From: Geomonas anaerohicana
GTDB taxonomy: Bacteria > Desulfobacterota > Desulfuromonadia > Geobacterales > Geobacteraceae
Assembly: GCF_016458305.1 (NCBI RefSeq)
Contig: NZ_JAEMHL010000010.1
Span: 1 to 64,000, forward strand
Direction: 5' to 3'
Length of the DNA stretch: 64,000 nt
Shown: piece after piece, positions 39,812-49,160 of the stretch
How the letters are laid out: every line of letters begins with the position of its first letter
Numbering within the stretch: the stretch's first letter is position 1
Notes under the pieces: generated by a model
Database searches by the model: none
The model's input: the letters and a program-made list of their open reading frames with translations, nothing else
Told to the model about the DNA's origin: nothing
Made by a program: the position numbers and the translations under genes

Positions 39812-40954
39812 TTGCAAGAGAAGAAACAATCAGTGATGATCGTCGCCGGGGAGGCTTCCGGCGAGATGTACGGCGCGCAGATCGCCTCCGCCATCCGCGC
39901 GCTGGCCCCCGAAACCCGCTTCTTCGGCATGGGGGGCAACTGCATGCGCGAGGCCGGGGTCGAGACCCTGGTCGACGCCAACGTGATGGCCGTGATGGGA
40001 CTGGTCGAGGTGGTGGCCCATCTCCCCACCATCGTGCGCGGCTTCACCACCCTGAAGAAAAAGCTCCGCTCCGATCCCCCCGACCTGTTGATCCTGATCG
40101 ACTACCCCGACTTCAATCTGCGGCTCGCCAAGGTGGCCAAGAAAGCAGGCGTCAAGGTGCTCTACTTCATCTCGCCGCAGGTCTGGGCCTGGAGGAGTCA
40201 CCGTGTGCACGGCATCGGCCGCGTCGTCGATATGATGGCGGTGCTCTTCCCGTTCGAAGTCCCCTTCTACCAGAAGGCGGGCGTACCGGTCACCTTCGTG
40301 GGGCATCCCCTGCTGGACCTGGTCAAGCCGACCATGAAGCGGGACGAGGCGCTTGCCTCGCTGGGGCTCGACCCGCAGCGGCGCTGCGTCGGCCTCTTCC
40401 CGGGGAGCCGCCGTTCGGAGCTGCAGAAGCTCCTCCCCATCATCCTGGAGTCGGCCCGGATCCTCAAGGAGCGCATGCCGGACCTGCAGTTCGTGCTGCC
40501 GCGCGCGACCTCGCTGAAGGACGAGGACCTGGCACCGTACCTTGCCGGCACCCGGCTCGAGGTGAAGGTGGTGGCCGGCAGAAACCACGACGTGATGAGC
40601 GGCTGCGACGCGGTCATCGCCGCCTCGGGGACCGTGGTCATGGAACTCGCCCTGGTGGGAGTCCCCCACGTGATCATCTACAAGATGTCCACCCTCACCT
40701 ACGAGATAGGGAAGAGGGTGATCAACGTGCCGCACATCGGCATCAGCAATATCGTCGCGGAAAAACGCATGGTCCAGGAACTGCTCCAGCACGAGGCGGA
40801 GCCGGTGCCGATCGCAGACGAAATCGACGCCCTGCTGAACCGGCCGGGGTATGCCGCGCAGATGCGCGAGGATTTCGCGGCCATGAGAGTGAAGCTTGGT
40901 AACGGCGGGGCCCTGGGCCGTGTGGCCCGACTCGCCTTGGAGATGATGAAATGA
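39812..40954 (+). CDS. lpxB: Lipid-A-disaccharide synthase
   Basis: GT19 enzyme that joins UDP-2,3-diacylglucosamine and lipid X into the lipid A disaccharide. 380 residues; the conserved MIVAGEASGEMYGAQ, the DYPDFN motif, SPQVWAWR and the donor site GLFPGSRRSEL are present. TTG 39812 was chosen because AGAGG lies 5 bases upstream; the frame is open to 39746, but that lies in the hairpin. It overlaps msbA by 4 bases. Confidence 0.94.
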   Translation: MQEKKQSVMIVAGEASGEMYGAQIASAIRALAPETRFFGMGGNCMREAGVETLVDANVMAVMGLVEVVAHLPTIVRGFTTLKKKLRSDPPDLLILIDYPDFNLRLAKVAKKAGVKVLYFISPQVWAWRSHRVHGIGRVVDMMAVLFPFEVPFYQKAGVPVTFVGHPLLDLVKPTMKRDEALASLGLDPQRRCVGLFPGSRRSELQKLLPIILESARILKERMPDLQFVLPRATSLKDEDLAPYLAGTRLEVKVVAGRNHDVMSGCDAVIAASGTVVMELALVGVPHVIIYKMSTLTYEIGKRVINVPHIGISNIVAEKRMVQELLQHEAEPVPIADEIDALLNRPGYAAQMREDFAAMRVKLGNGGALGRVARLALEMMK

Positions 40955-42693
40955 GCAGTGCAGCACCCGTAAAACCCAATGTATTCCAACGCCTGTTAAG
41001 CTACAGCCGCCCCTACGGCTGGCGCATCGCACTGGCCGCGCTCGGCTCGGTCGGCGTGGGCGGCATGGACGGCGCCATGGCCTACCTGGTGGAGCCGGTC
41101 CTGAGAAGGATCTTCTCCGGCAAGGAGACGGCGATCTTCGTACTGCTGCCGCTGGGGATCGTCTTCCTCTACGCGCTGCGCGGCCTGTGCCGCTATACCA
41201 ACGACTATTTCATCCGCAGTGCCGGTCAGCTCGCGGTCCAGGACGTGCGCAACGACCTGTACGAAAAGAACATGCGGCTCAGCATCGGCTACTTCCACCG
41301 CCACGAGACCGGCACGCTCATGTCGCGCGTCCTCTCCGACGTAAGCATGATGCAGGAAGGGGTGGGGCAGGTGATCACCGGCCTGTTCCGCGACGGCCTC
41401 TCCGCCGTGGCGCTTCTGGGCGTCATCTTCTACCGCGACTGGCAGCTTGCACTGATCTCCTTCGTGGTCATTCCGCTCACCGTGGTCCCGGCCAGGAAGA
41501 TCGGCAAGAGGATCAAGCGCGTCGCGCGCCAGGGGCAGGAGAAGATGGGCGATCTCGCCAGCATCCTGCAGGAGACCTATTCCGGTATCAAGGTGGTCAA
41601 GGCGTTCGGCTTGGAGAATCGCGAGATTGAGCGCTTCCGGGCGCGCAACCGCGACTTCTACCACTTCACTCGCAAGAACATCAAGTACGAGGGGCTGTCC
41701 ACCCCGATCATGGAGTTCATCACCTCCTTCGGTATCGCGGCGGTGATCTGGGTCGGCGGCTCAAACGTCATGCACGGCACCAAGAGCGCCTCGGAGTTCT
41801 TCTCCTTCATCACCGCTATGGTGCTGGTGTTCAACCCGATTAAGAGGCTCCTGACTGCGTTCAACAACCTGCAGCGCTCCATGGGCGCCGCCGAGCGTGT
41901 CTTCGAGGTCATGGACGAGAAGCCGGAGATCGTCGACGCACCCAGCGCCCGGGACCTCGGCAAGGCGCGCGGCGAGGTGGAATTCCGCGACGTTCGCTTC
42001 AAGTACGAGGACGACTACGTGCTGCAGGGGGTGAACCTGACGGCCAAGCGGGGCGAGGTGATCGCCCTCGTCGGCCCCTCCGGCGGCGGCAAGACTACGC
42101 TGGTCTCGCTGATCACCCGCTTCTACGACCCGACCGGCGGGCAGGTGCTCATGGACGGCGTAGACATCCGCGAGCGCACCATGAAGAGCCTCCTGGAACA
42201 GATCGCGCTGGTCGACCAGGAAACGATCCTGTTCAACGACACCATTGCCAACAACATCCGCTACGGCAGGATGACCGCGACCGACGCCGAGGTCGAGGCC
42301 GCGGCGCAGGCAGCCTTCGCCCACGAGTTCATCCAGGAACTGCCCGAGGGGTATCTGACCAACATCGGTGACCGCGGCGTGCGCCTCTCCGGCGGACAGC
42401 GCCAGAGGCTTTGCATCGCCCGCGCGATACTCAAGGACGCGCCCATCCTGATCCTCGACGAGGCCACCAGCGCGCTGGACACCGAGAGCGAGCAGATGGT
42501 GCAGAAGGCCCTCAACAACCTGATGCAGAACCGCACCACCTTCGTCATCGCCCACCGGCTCTCCACCATCACCCACGCCGACAGGATCGTGGTGCTGGAG
42601 AAAGGCGTGGTGGCCGAGATGGGCAGCCACGACGACCTGCTCCAGGCAGAAGGGATCTACAGCCGCCTGCACGGGATGCAGTTCAGGGCGTAA
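40951..42693 (+). CDS. msbA: Lipid A export ABC transporter MsbA
   Basis: Half-transporter of 580 residues that flips core-lipid A across the inner membrane. Six membrane segments (about 20-310), then the ATPase with Walker A GPSGGGKTT, signature LSGGQRQR, Walker B ILILDEATSALD and switch His in IAHRLSTI. Its position between lpxB and the acyltransferase supports MsbA over a general multidrug exporter. ATGA overlap with lpxB. Confidence 0.92.
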   Translation: MSSAAPVKPNVFQRLLSYSRPYGWRIALAALGSVGVGGMDGAMAYLVEPVLRRIFSGKETAIFVLLPLGIVFLYALRGLCRYTNDYFIRSAGQLAVQDVRNDLYEKNMRLSIGYFHRHETGTLMSRVLSDVSMMQEGVGQVITGLFRDGLSAVALLGVIFYRDWQLALISFVVIPLTVVPARKIGKRIKRVARQGQEKMGDLASILQETYSGIKVVKAFGLENREIERFRARNRDFYHFTRKNIKYEGLSTPIMEFITSFGIAAVIWVGGSNVMHGTKSASEFFSFITAMVLVFNPIKRLLTAFNNLQRSMGAAERVFEVMDEKPEIVDAPSARDLGKARGEVEFRDVRFKYEDDYVLQGVNLTAKRGEVIALVGPSGGGKTTLVSLITRFYDPTGGQVLMDGVDIRERTMKSLLEQIALVDQETILFNDTIANNIRYGRMTATDAEVEAAAQAAFAHEFIQELPEGYLTNIGDRGVRLSGGQRQRLCIARAILKDAPILILDEATSALDTESEQMVQKALNNLMQNRTTFVIAHRLSTITHADRIVVLEKGVVAEMGSHDDLLQAEGIYSRLHGMQFRA

Positions 42694-42705
42694 GCGGGGG
42701 CGGGC

Positions 42706-43632
42706 ATGTTGAAGCAGATCCGCTGGTATCTGGAGATGGCGTTTTTCGTGGTGATTTCCTCCACGATCGCGCGGCTCCCCAATAGCATCGCCCTGGCGGC
42801 GGGGCGGTTCCTTGGGCGCATCGCCTTCCGCCTGTTGGGCAGAAGGCGCAAGATCGCCATCGCCAACTTCGAGGCGAGCCTCCCCTTCCTGGAGCGCCAG
42901 CCCGGGTGGCAGGGGGGGAGCGCGCGGGAACTGGCGCGGGGTGTCTTCGAGAACCTGGGCTGCTGCATCGTCGAGGTCTGCAAGATCTACGGGGGGCGCG
43001 GTCAGCAACTGATCGACACGGTCGAGATCCGCGGGGCGGAGCATTTCGACGCCGCCTTCGCCAAGGGGAAGGGGCTTATCTTCATCACGGCCCACAGCGG
43101 CAATTGGGAGCTGTTGGCGCTTGCCTTCGGGGTGCACAAGCACGAGCTCTCCGTGGTGGCCAGACCCCAGGACAACCCCTACCTGAACCGGATGATCGAG
43201 CGCATCCGCAAAAGCTACGGCAACGGGCTCATCTACAAGGACGGGGCGCTGCGGGCGATGTTTTCCGCGCTCAAGAAGCGCGAGGTGGTCGGGTTGCTGA
43301 TCGACCAGGCGGTGCAGTCCGACTGGGGCATCCTCGCTGACTTTCTGGGCCGTCCCGCCTGGACCATGCGCATGCCCTCCCTGATTGCCAGGAAGAGCGG
43401 GGCGCCGCTGGTGCCCGCCTTCATCCACCGCGAGGGGAACAAGAGTATCATCACCATTCATCCCGAGTACCGGCTCTCCGTTGCCGAGGACCCGGAGGCT
43501 GCCGCCGCCGAGGACGCCAACGGGCTGAACCGCTACATAGAGGAGTACGTGGCGCAGCATCCCGAGCAGTGGTACTGGGTGCACAAGCGCTGGAAGAACG
43601 CGCCGCCGGCCGCCTCCAGCCAGACCAACTAG
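42706..43632 (+). CDS. lpxL: Lipid A late acyltransferase (LpxL/LpxM family)
   Basis: Adds a secondary acyl chain to lipid A. 308 residues; one N-terminal membrane anchor, then the acyltransferase motif HSGNWE (HxxxxE form, as in LpxL), and the second block LIDQAVQSDWGI. The tail QWYWVHKRWKNAP is characteristic of LpxL/M. It starts 12 bases after msbA. Whether it acts before or after Kdo transfer cannot be told. Confidence 0.9.
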   Translation: MLKQIRWYLEMAFFVVISSTIARLPNSIALAAGRFLGRIAFRLLGRRRKIAIANFEASLPFLERQPGWQGGSARELARGVFENLGCCIVEVCKIYGGRGQQLIDTVEIRGAEHFDAAFAKGKGLIFITAHSGNWELLALAFGVHKHELSVVARPQDNPYLNRMIERIRKSYGNGLIYKDGALRAMFSALKKREVVGLLIDQAVQSDWGILADFLGRPAWTMRMPSLIARKSGAPLVPAFIHREGNKSIITIHPEYRLSVAEDPEAAAAEDANGLNRYIEEYVAQHPEQWYWVHKRWKNAPPAASSQTN

Positions 43633-43650
43633 CCGCCTTTGGGGCAACAT

Positions 43651-43667
43651 TCCCTCCCCCGGAGGGA
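43651..43667. repeat. Small hairpin TCCCTCC/GGAGGGA before waaA
   Basis: 7-bp arms with loop CCC. The right arm and following bases (GGAGGGAGGA) include the best Shine-Dalgarno sequence for the upstream alternative TTG start of waaA, so the hairpin might mask it. Confidence 0.5.
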
Positions 43668-43694
43668 GGAGTTTTGACCAAGGATGTTTCTGCA

Positions 43695-45002
43695 ATGATC
43701 AACATCATCTACAACCTGCTCCTGTGGCTCATCCTGCCGCTGCTTGTTCCCTACCACGCTTACCGGTCGCTCTCCCGCGGGCGCCGGACCGCCTTCCTGG
43801 AACGCTTCGGCCGCATCCCGGCCGAGGAACTGGATCTGATCGGCGACGGGGGCGTCGTCTTCGTTCATGCCGTATCGGTGGGCGAGACCAACGCCGCCTT
43901 GCCGCTACTGAAGGGGATCCGCCAGCGCTTCCCTGGCAAGAAGATCGTCATCTCCAACGTCACCGAAACCGGCCGCAGCGTCGCCCAGAAGAGCAAGGCC
44001 GCCGACCTCTGCATCTACTTCCCCTTCGACTTTCCCTTCGCCGTCCGCTCCGTGCTGGAAAGCATCCGGCCGGAGGTCGTGGTCATCATGGAAACCGAAA
44101 TCTGGCCCAACTTCATCGGCGTGGCGCGCGAAATGGGCATCCCGGTGCTTTTGGCCAACGGTCGCATCTCGGATCGCTCCTTCGGCCGCTACCTGCGCCT
44201 GTCCTGGTTCTTCCGCCCGGTGCTGCAGCGCCTCTCCGCGCTTTGCATGCAGACGCCCGTGGACGCGGAGCGCATCGCGGCGATCGGGGCTCCGGCTGCG
44301 GCGGTGCACGTCGGCGGCAACCTGAAGTACGACATCCCGGTGGTCAAGGCAACGCCCGAGCAGGTGGCCGAGATCAAGGCGAAATACCAGGTCCCCACGG
44401 ACAGCTTCGTCTTCACGGCGGCGAGCACCCACGAGGGTGAGGAGGCGCAGGTCCTGTCCGCCTACCGCGACCTGCTGGCGCGCGATGCGCAGAGTTTCCT
44501 GATCCTGGCGCCGCGCCACCCTGAACGCGCTCCCGGTGTTGCCGAACTGATCAAGAAGGAAGGGTTCCCCTTCCAGTCCCGCTCCGCGCTGGACGGCTCC
44601 CGAGCGCTGCCGGCGGGGGGGATTCTCCTGCTGGACACCGTGGGCGAACTGGCCGGCCTCTACCGTGCCTCCGACCTCGTATTCGTCGGGGGGAGCCTGG
44701 TCCCGACCGGCGGTCACAACCCGCTGGAGCCGGCCGCCTGTCAGGTGCCGGTGCTGTTCGGGCCACATATGCAGAACTTCCGCGAGATCGCCGCGCTCTT
44801 CGTCAAGCACTGCGGTGCGGAGGTGCAGCCCACAGACCTGGCCGGGCTGAAGGCCGAGCTGCTGCGGCTCTCCGCCGATGCCTCGCTTCGTGAAGACCTC
44901 GGGCGCCGCGGCGCCGGGATCCTGCTGGAGAGCGCCGGTGCCACCGGCCGGCACCTGGATGTGATGGCCTCCCTGCTGGGACAAGGAGGAAAGCGTGGCT
45001 GA
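43695..45002 (+). CDS. waaA: Kdo transferase (lipid IVA)
   Basis: Transfers one or more Kdo residues from CMP-Kdo to lipid A precursor. 435 residues: N-terminal membrane anchor ([20 protein letters not shown]), then GT30 with the catalytic Glu in [26 protein letters not shown], and the C-terminal [17 protein letters not shown] favour the ATG at 43695, where homologues begin; TTG 43674 just after a strong GGAGG is the alternative. Overlaps lpxK by 8 bases. Confidence 0.94.
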   Translation: MINIIYNLLLWLILPLLVPYHAYRSLSRGRRTAFLERFGRIPAEELDLIGDGGVVFVHAVSVGETNAALPLLKGIRQRFPGKKIVISNVTETGRSVAQKSKAADLCIYFPFDFPFAVRSVLESIRPEVVVIMETEIWPNFIGVAREMGIPVLLANGRISDRSFGRYLRLSWFFRPVLQRLSALCMQTPVDAERIAAIGAPAAAVHVGGNLKYDIPVVKATPEQVAEIKAKYQVPTDSFVFTAASTHEGEEAQVLSAYRDLLARDAQSFLILAPRHPERAPGVAELIKKEGFPFQSRSALDGSRALPAGGILLLDTVGELAGLYRASDLVFVGGSLVPTGGHNPLEPAACQVPVLFGPHMQNFREIAALFVKHCGAEVQPTDLAGLKAELLRLSADASLREDLGRRGAGILLESAGATGRHLDVMASLLGQGGKRG

Positions 45003-46068
45003 CCCGGAAACCTATTACCGCGACCTGATGGCGGGTAAGCGCGGCGGCGTGGGCGACAAGGCCCTGCTCGGCCTTTTGCGGCTCGCGTCGCGCCCCTACG
45101 CGGCCATCCTGCGCCTGCGGGCGCTCGGTTACCGGCTCGGGCTCATCCCGGCGCACCGGCTGCCGCGCCCGGTGATCTCGGTCGGCAACCTGGTCCTGGG
45201 GGGCACCGGCAAGACGCCGACGGTGGCTTGGCTCGCGGCGCACCTGATGAAACAGGGCAAGCGGGTCTGCGTGCTGTCCCGCGGCTACGGCGGCAGCGCC
45301 GAGGGCGAGATCCGCATCGTCTGCGACGGCGAAAAGCTGCTGCTCACTCCGGAAGAGGCCGGCGACGAGCCGTGCCAGTTGGCCGGGATGCTGCCGGGGC
45401 TCATGGTGGTGATCGGCTCCAACCGCTACCGCGCCGGGCTGCACGCCCTGGAAAAGCTGAACCCGGACGTCTTCATCCTGGACGACGGCTATCAGCACCT
45501 GAAGCTGAAAAGGGACCTGAACATCCTGCTCTTGGATGCGACCACGCCGTTTGACAACGGCCTGACCCTGCCGGGAGGATTCCTGCGCGAGGCGCCTGCG
45601 GCGGCAGGCCGGGCGGACCTGGTAATCTGCACCCGGGCCACCGAAGGGAAGACGAGGACTGCCCCTGTTCCCGGCAAGCCGATCTGCTGGACAAAGCATC
45701 GTCTTTCTGGCATGATCCCGCTCGGCGGCGGCCCCGCAACCGGCTTCGAGGCGGCGCAGGGACCACGAGTCATGGCCTTCTCCGGGATAGCCAACCCGGC
45801 GGCCTTCTTCGATGGTTTGGAAGCGGTAGGGGTGAGGCCGGTGACCACGCTCTCCTTCCCGGATCACGTGAGCTACGGCGAACCCGAGATCGCCGCCATT
45901 CTCCGGCTGAAGACCGCTTCGCGTTCCACGGTGCTCCTCACCACCCAGAAGGACGCCGTGAAGCTGCTGCCGCACGCCGACCAGCTTGCCGGCTGCTTCG
46001 CGGTGGTGCTGGAACTGGAGTTCGAGGACTCGAGTGCGTTAGAAGCCGCTCTGGCAGCGCTGCCCTAG
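44995..46068 (+). CDS. lpxK: Tetraacyldisaccharide 4'-kinase
   Basis: Phosphorylates the 4' position of the lipid A disaccharide, completing lipid IVA. 357 residues with a Walker A variant ([14 protein letters not shown]), an N-terminal amphipathic segment, the switch-like LSRGYGG and the base motif [14 protein letters not shown] start at 44995 after AAGGAGGAA. It overlaps the end of waaA, so translation is coupled. Confidence 0.94.
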   Translation: MADPETYYRDLMAGKRGGVGDKALLGLLRLASRPYAAILRLRALGYRLGLIPAHRLPRPVISVGNLVLGGTGKTPTVAWLAAHLMKQGKRVCVLSRGYGGSAEGEIRIVCDGEKLLLTPEEAGDEPCQLAGMLPGLMVVIGSNRYRAGLHALEKLNPDVFILDDGYQHLKLKRDLNILLLDATTPFDNGLTLPGGFLREAPAAAGRADLVICTRATEGKTRTAPVPGKPICWTKHRLSGMIPLGGGPATGFEAAQGPRVMAFSGIANPAAFFDGLEAVGVRPVTTLSFPDHVSYGEPEIAAILRLKTASRSTVLLTTQKDAVKLLPHADQLAGCFAVVLELEFEDSSALEAALAALP

Positions 46069-46180
46069 ACCTGTCCAGCCCCCTCTCCTTCGGTGCATGG
46101 GCAAGCGGAAGTGCCTTCATCTCCCTATCCCGGAGGGAGAGGGAACACTTCGGGAAACACTTTGTGTGAGTGAAAGAGAA

Positions 46181-47236
46181 ATGCGCGTACTGATCATAAA
46201 ACCATCCTCCCTGGGAGACGTCATCCAGACCCTGCCGGTGCTCGACTTTCTGCACCAGGCGGTGCCCGGTGTCGAGATCGACTGGGTGATCGAGGAAAGC
46301 CTCCAGGGACTGCTGGCGGGGCATCCGCAGCTGAGCCAGGTGCACCCGGTCCCGGCGGCGCAGTGGCGCAAACAACGCTTCTCGGCTAAGACCTGGCGCG
46401 GCGTGTCGGCCCTGCGCAAGACCCTGTGCGAGCGGGCCTACGACATGGTCTTCGACCTTCAGGGGGATCTGGTCAGCGGGGTGATCTCCCGGTACTCCGG
46501 CTGCGCGGACCGGCTCGGCTTCGAGCGTGATGCCGTCCTCGAGCCGCTGAACACCTGGTGCAACACGCGCCTGATCCCGGTGCGCCGGCAGGAGTACCAC
46601 AACATCGACCGCTGCCTGCGCCTGGCCAGCATCCCATTTGCCAAGGATTTCCGCACCATGGAGCTTTCCGGCCACCTGGTCAACTCTCCCGAGGACGAGG
46701 CCAACGCAGAGGCGCTGCTCGCCACGCTGGCGGACGGGCTGGTTTTTGTTTTCCACCACGGCGCTACGCAGCCGACCGAGGCCTGGAGCGAAAAGGGATG
46801 GACCGAACTGGGGCGGGAGGTGCTGGACCGCTTCCACGACGCCACCATTTTGCTCCCCTGGGAGAGCGAGGCGGAGCGTCAGGCCGCCTTCTCCCTGGCC
46901 GCCGCCATCGGAACGGGGTGCCGGGTGCTGGACCGCCTGTCCCTGAAGGGGATGGCCGCACTCTTGAAGAAGGTCGATCTTGTCGTCGGGGGGGACGCCG
47001 GCCTGGTACAGATGGCCGCAACTCTCGGCACGCCGACGGTGTCGTTCTACCGCGGCACGCTCGCCAAGAGGAGCGCACCGCGCGGCGATGCCCACGTGGC
47101 CCTGCAGTCGCCCATGCACTGCGCCGGGTGTCTCCGGGCGCACTGCGACAAGGACGCCAAGTGCCGCGACAGCATCAAGGTTGAGGCGATGCTGGCTGGC
47201 GTACTGCGCCTGCTGGCACCTTCCGCAAACGTTTGA
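46181..47236 (+). CDS. waaC: GT9 heptosyltransferase (WaaC-like)
   Basis: 351 residues; adds heptose to the Kdo-lipid A core. N-terminal MRVLIIKPSSLGDVIQTLPV is typical of heptosyltransferase I, with VFDLQGDLVSG, FHHGATQPTEAWSEKGW and the donor loop VGGDAGLVQMAATLGTPTVSFYR. The Asp in GGDAG replaces the usual GGDTG. The tail has four Cys (HCAGCLRAHC...KC), often seen near GT9 ends. The ATG at 46181 fits homologues. Its heptose donor needs hldE (59384), 12 kb away. Confidence 0.88.
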   Translation: MRVLIIKPSSLGDVIQTLPVLDFLHQAVPGVEIDWVIEESLQGLLAGHPQLSQVHPVPAAQWRKQRFSAKTWRGVSALRKTLCERAYDMVFDLQGDLVSGVISRYSGCADRLGFERDAVLEPLNTWCNTRLIPVRRQEYHNIDRCLRLASIPFAKDFRTMELSGHLVNSPEDEANAEALLATLADGLVFVFHHGATQPTEAWSEKGWTELGREVLDRFHDATILLPWESEAERQAAFSLAAAIGTGCRVLDRLSLKGMAALLKKVDLVVGGDAGLVQMAATLGTPTVSFYRGTLAKRSAPRGDAHVALQSPMHCAGCLRAHCDKDAKCRDSIKVEAMLAGVLRLLAPSANV

Positions 47237-47301
47237 GCAAGGGCGGCCCGGGCCGCCATATAAAACCGATTAGCGACTATCTTCCGCCAAGATGCCCATC
47301 C

Positions 47302-47411
47302 CCCTCTCCCTCCGGGAGAGGGCGGGGTGAGGGCGCTGTAATAGGCAATGATCCCGCTTCGGGGCACCTCCCTCACCCGCCCTTCGGGCACCCTCTCCCA
47401 GAGGGAGAGGG
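47302..47411. repeat. Double GC-rich hairpin element
   Basis: Two CCCTCTCCC/GGGAGAGGG hairpins (47302-47322 and 47391-47411) bound a segment whose own ends also pair (GGGGTGAGGG with CCCTCACCCG). The whole 110-base unit is therefore palindromic. It lies exactly between the core-LPS run and the accessory acylation genes. Confidence 0.75.
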
Positions 47412-47456
47412 AAGTCGCGGAAGATTCTGGCTAATCTATTGAAATGGAGATTTGAA

Positions 47457-47690
47457 ATGGAACTGCAGGAGAGGCTGAACGAGGTTTTTTGCCAGGTATT
47501 TGACGATGAAGACATCCGCATCGCCCCCGAGATGACCGCCGACGACATCGACGGCTGGGATTCTCTGTCCCATGTGAACCTCATCGTGGCGGTGGAAACC
47601 ACCTTCGGTATCCGCTTTACCCACAAAGAGGTGCTCACCTTCAAGAACATCGGCGACCTGCTGAACTGCATCGCGGCGAAAGTGCAGTAA
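47457..47690 (+). CDS. Acyl carrier protein of the surface-acylation cassette
   Basis: 77 residues, acidic, with the phosphopantetheine site S36 in DGWDSLSHVNLI. It differs from the fatty-acid-synthase ACP (usual DSLDTVEL) and resembles dedicated carriers such as DltC. ATG 47457 follows TGGAGA. The MBOAT gene begins 5 bases after its stop codon, so the carrier most likely serves that acyltransferase. No adenylating enzyme (DltA-like) is next to it, so how it is charged is open: fatty acid synthase products or a distant ligase. Confidence 0.88.
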   Translation: MELQERLNEVFCQVFDDEDIRIAPEMTADDIDGWDSLSHVNLIVAVETTFGIRFTHKEVLTFKNIGDLLNCIAAKVQ

Positions 47691-47695
47691 CCTGG

Positions 47696-49147
47696 ATGCC
47701 TTTCAACTCGCTGGACTATTTTCTCTTCCTGCCGGCGGTGTACCTCGTCTTCTACCTGGTGGGCGATAGGGCGCGCTGGGGCGTGCTGCTGGCGGCAAGC
47801 TTCGGGTTCTACGCTGCCCTCAAGGTCCCCTATCTGCCGGCGGTCCTGGCACTGGTGGCGGTGACCACCTACTGCTTCGGGATCTGGCTGCACCGGGCCC
47901 AGGCGCCGGGGACGAAGCGCATGCTCCTCTGGGGCGGGATCGCGGCCAACGTCTTGGTGCTGGTGGCGATGAAGTACCTTCCCTTCCTCTCGGAGAACCT
48001 GAGAGCAGTCACCCAGTTCTTCTCCCTTGAGTTGCAGGTTCCGGCGGTCCGTGCGCTGGTGGCCATAGGCGTCTCGTACTACGTCTTCCAGGCGATTTCC
48101 TACCTCATCGACATCTATTTCGAAATCGAGGAGCCCGAGCCGCATTTCGGGTACTTCGCCCTTTACCTCTCCTTCTTCCCGAAACTGCTGCAGGGGCCCA
48201 TCGAGCGGACCGGCGACCTGCTGCCGCAACTGAAGACCCCGTACCGCTTCGACTACGACAACATGCGCTACGGCATGCTGCTCTTCGCCTGGGGCCTGTT
48301 CAAGAAGATGGTCCTCGCGGACCGGCTCGGCATCTACGCCGACGCCGTGTACAACGACATTCACGCCGCGAACGGAATGCAACTGCTGCTCGGCACCTAC
48401 GCCTACGCCTTCCAGATCTTCATGGACTTCTCCGGCTACACCGATATGGCGCTGGGGACGGCGCGGCTCTTCAATATCAACCTGACCCAGAACTTCAACA
48501 GCCCCTACCTCGCCACCTCGGTCGCCGACTTCTGGCGCCGCTGGCACATCAGCTTCTCGCGCTGGATCCTGGACTACATCTTCAAGCCGCTGCAGATGCA
48601 GTGGCGGGACTGGAGGACCTGGGGCACCGCCCTGGCCCTGGTCGCCGCCTTCCTGGTCTCCGGCATCTGGCACGGCGCGAGCTGGGGCTTCGTCATCTGG
48701 GGCGGCCTCCACGGCCTCTACATGGCCTGCTCCGTCTTCTATAAGCCGTACCAGAAAAAGCTCTACCAGAAGCTCGGCATCCAGAAGAGCCCGTACCTGA
48801 AGTACTGGCAGATGCTGGTCACCTTCCACCTGGTCTGCTTCGCCTGGGTCTTCTTCCGCGTCAACAGCCTGAGCGACGCGTTGTACATCTGCCGCTTCCC
48901 GTTTGTTTCAGCCGACAACGGGCTGCACAAGGTGTTGGTGCACGGCTTTCATGCCCAGAAAGCAGGAGTTGTTCTAGTTGCCGGTGTCGTGGTGGCGGCT
49001 TATGGGGTGTTGGCGCGTAACGAGCAGGCGCTGATCATCTGGAACCGCTACTGCGCGCTCAGGTGGCTCTGTTACAACGCTCTGTTGTTGGCGCTTATCC
49101 TCCTAGGGGGCGAGTCCCAAGGGCATTTCATCTACTTCAACTTCTAA
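47696..49147 (+). CDS. MBOAT-family O-acyltransferase (AlgI/DltB-like)
   Basis: Polytopic membrane protein of 483 residues. It has the AlgI/DltB core: RRWHISFSRWILDY at 281-294 and the catalytic His H326 in SGIWHGASWG, plus FPKLLQGPIER at 161-171 and FSGYTDMALG. Such proteins pass acyl groups across the membrane to extracytoplasmic polymers (D-Ala for DltB, acetyl for AlgI). With the ACP immediately upstream and an SGNH partner downstream, an O-acylation role on LPS, O-antigen or another surface glycan is likely. Confidence 0.9.
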   Translation: MPFNSLDYFLFLPAVYLVFYLVGDRARWGVLLAASFGFYAALKVPYLPAVLALVAVTTYCFGIWLHRAQAPGTKRMLLWGGIAANVLVLVAMKYLPFLSENLRAVTQFFSLELQVPAVRALVAIGVSYYVFQAISYLIDIYFEIEEPEPHFGYFALYLSFFPKLLQGPIERTGDLLPQLKTPYRFDYDNMRYGMLLFAWGLFKKMVLADRLGIYADAVYNDIHAANGMQLLLGTYAYAFQIFMDFSGYTDMALGTARLFNINLTQNFNSPYLATSVADFWRRWHISFSRWILDYIFKPLQMQWRDWRTWGTALALVAAFLVSGIWHGASWGFVIWGGLHGLYMACSVFYKPYQKKLYQKLGIQKSPYLKYWQMLVTFHLVCFAWVFFRVNSLSDALYICRFPFVSADNGLHKVLVHGFHAQKAGVVLVAGVVVAAYGVLARNEQALIIWNRYCALRWLCYNALLLALILLGGESQGHFIYFNF

Positions 49148-49160
49148 AGCAAAGGCTTCG

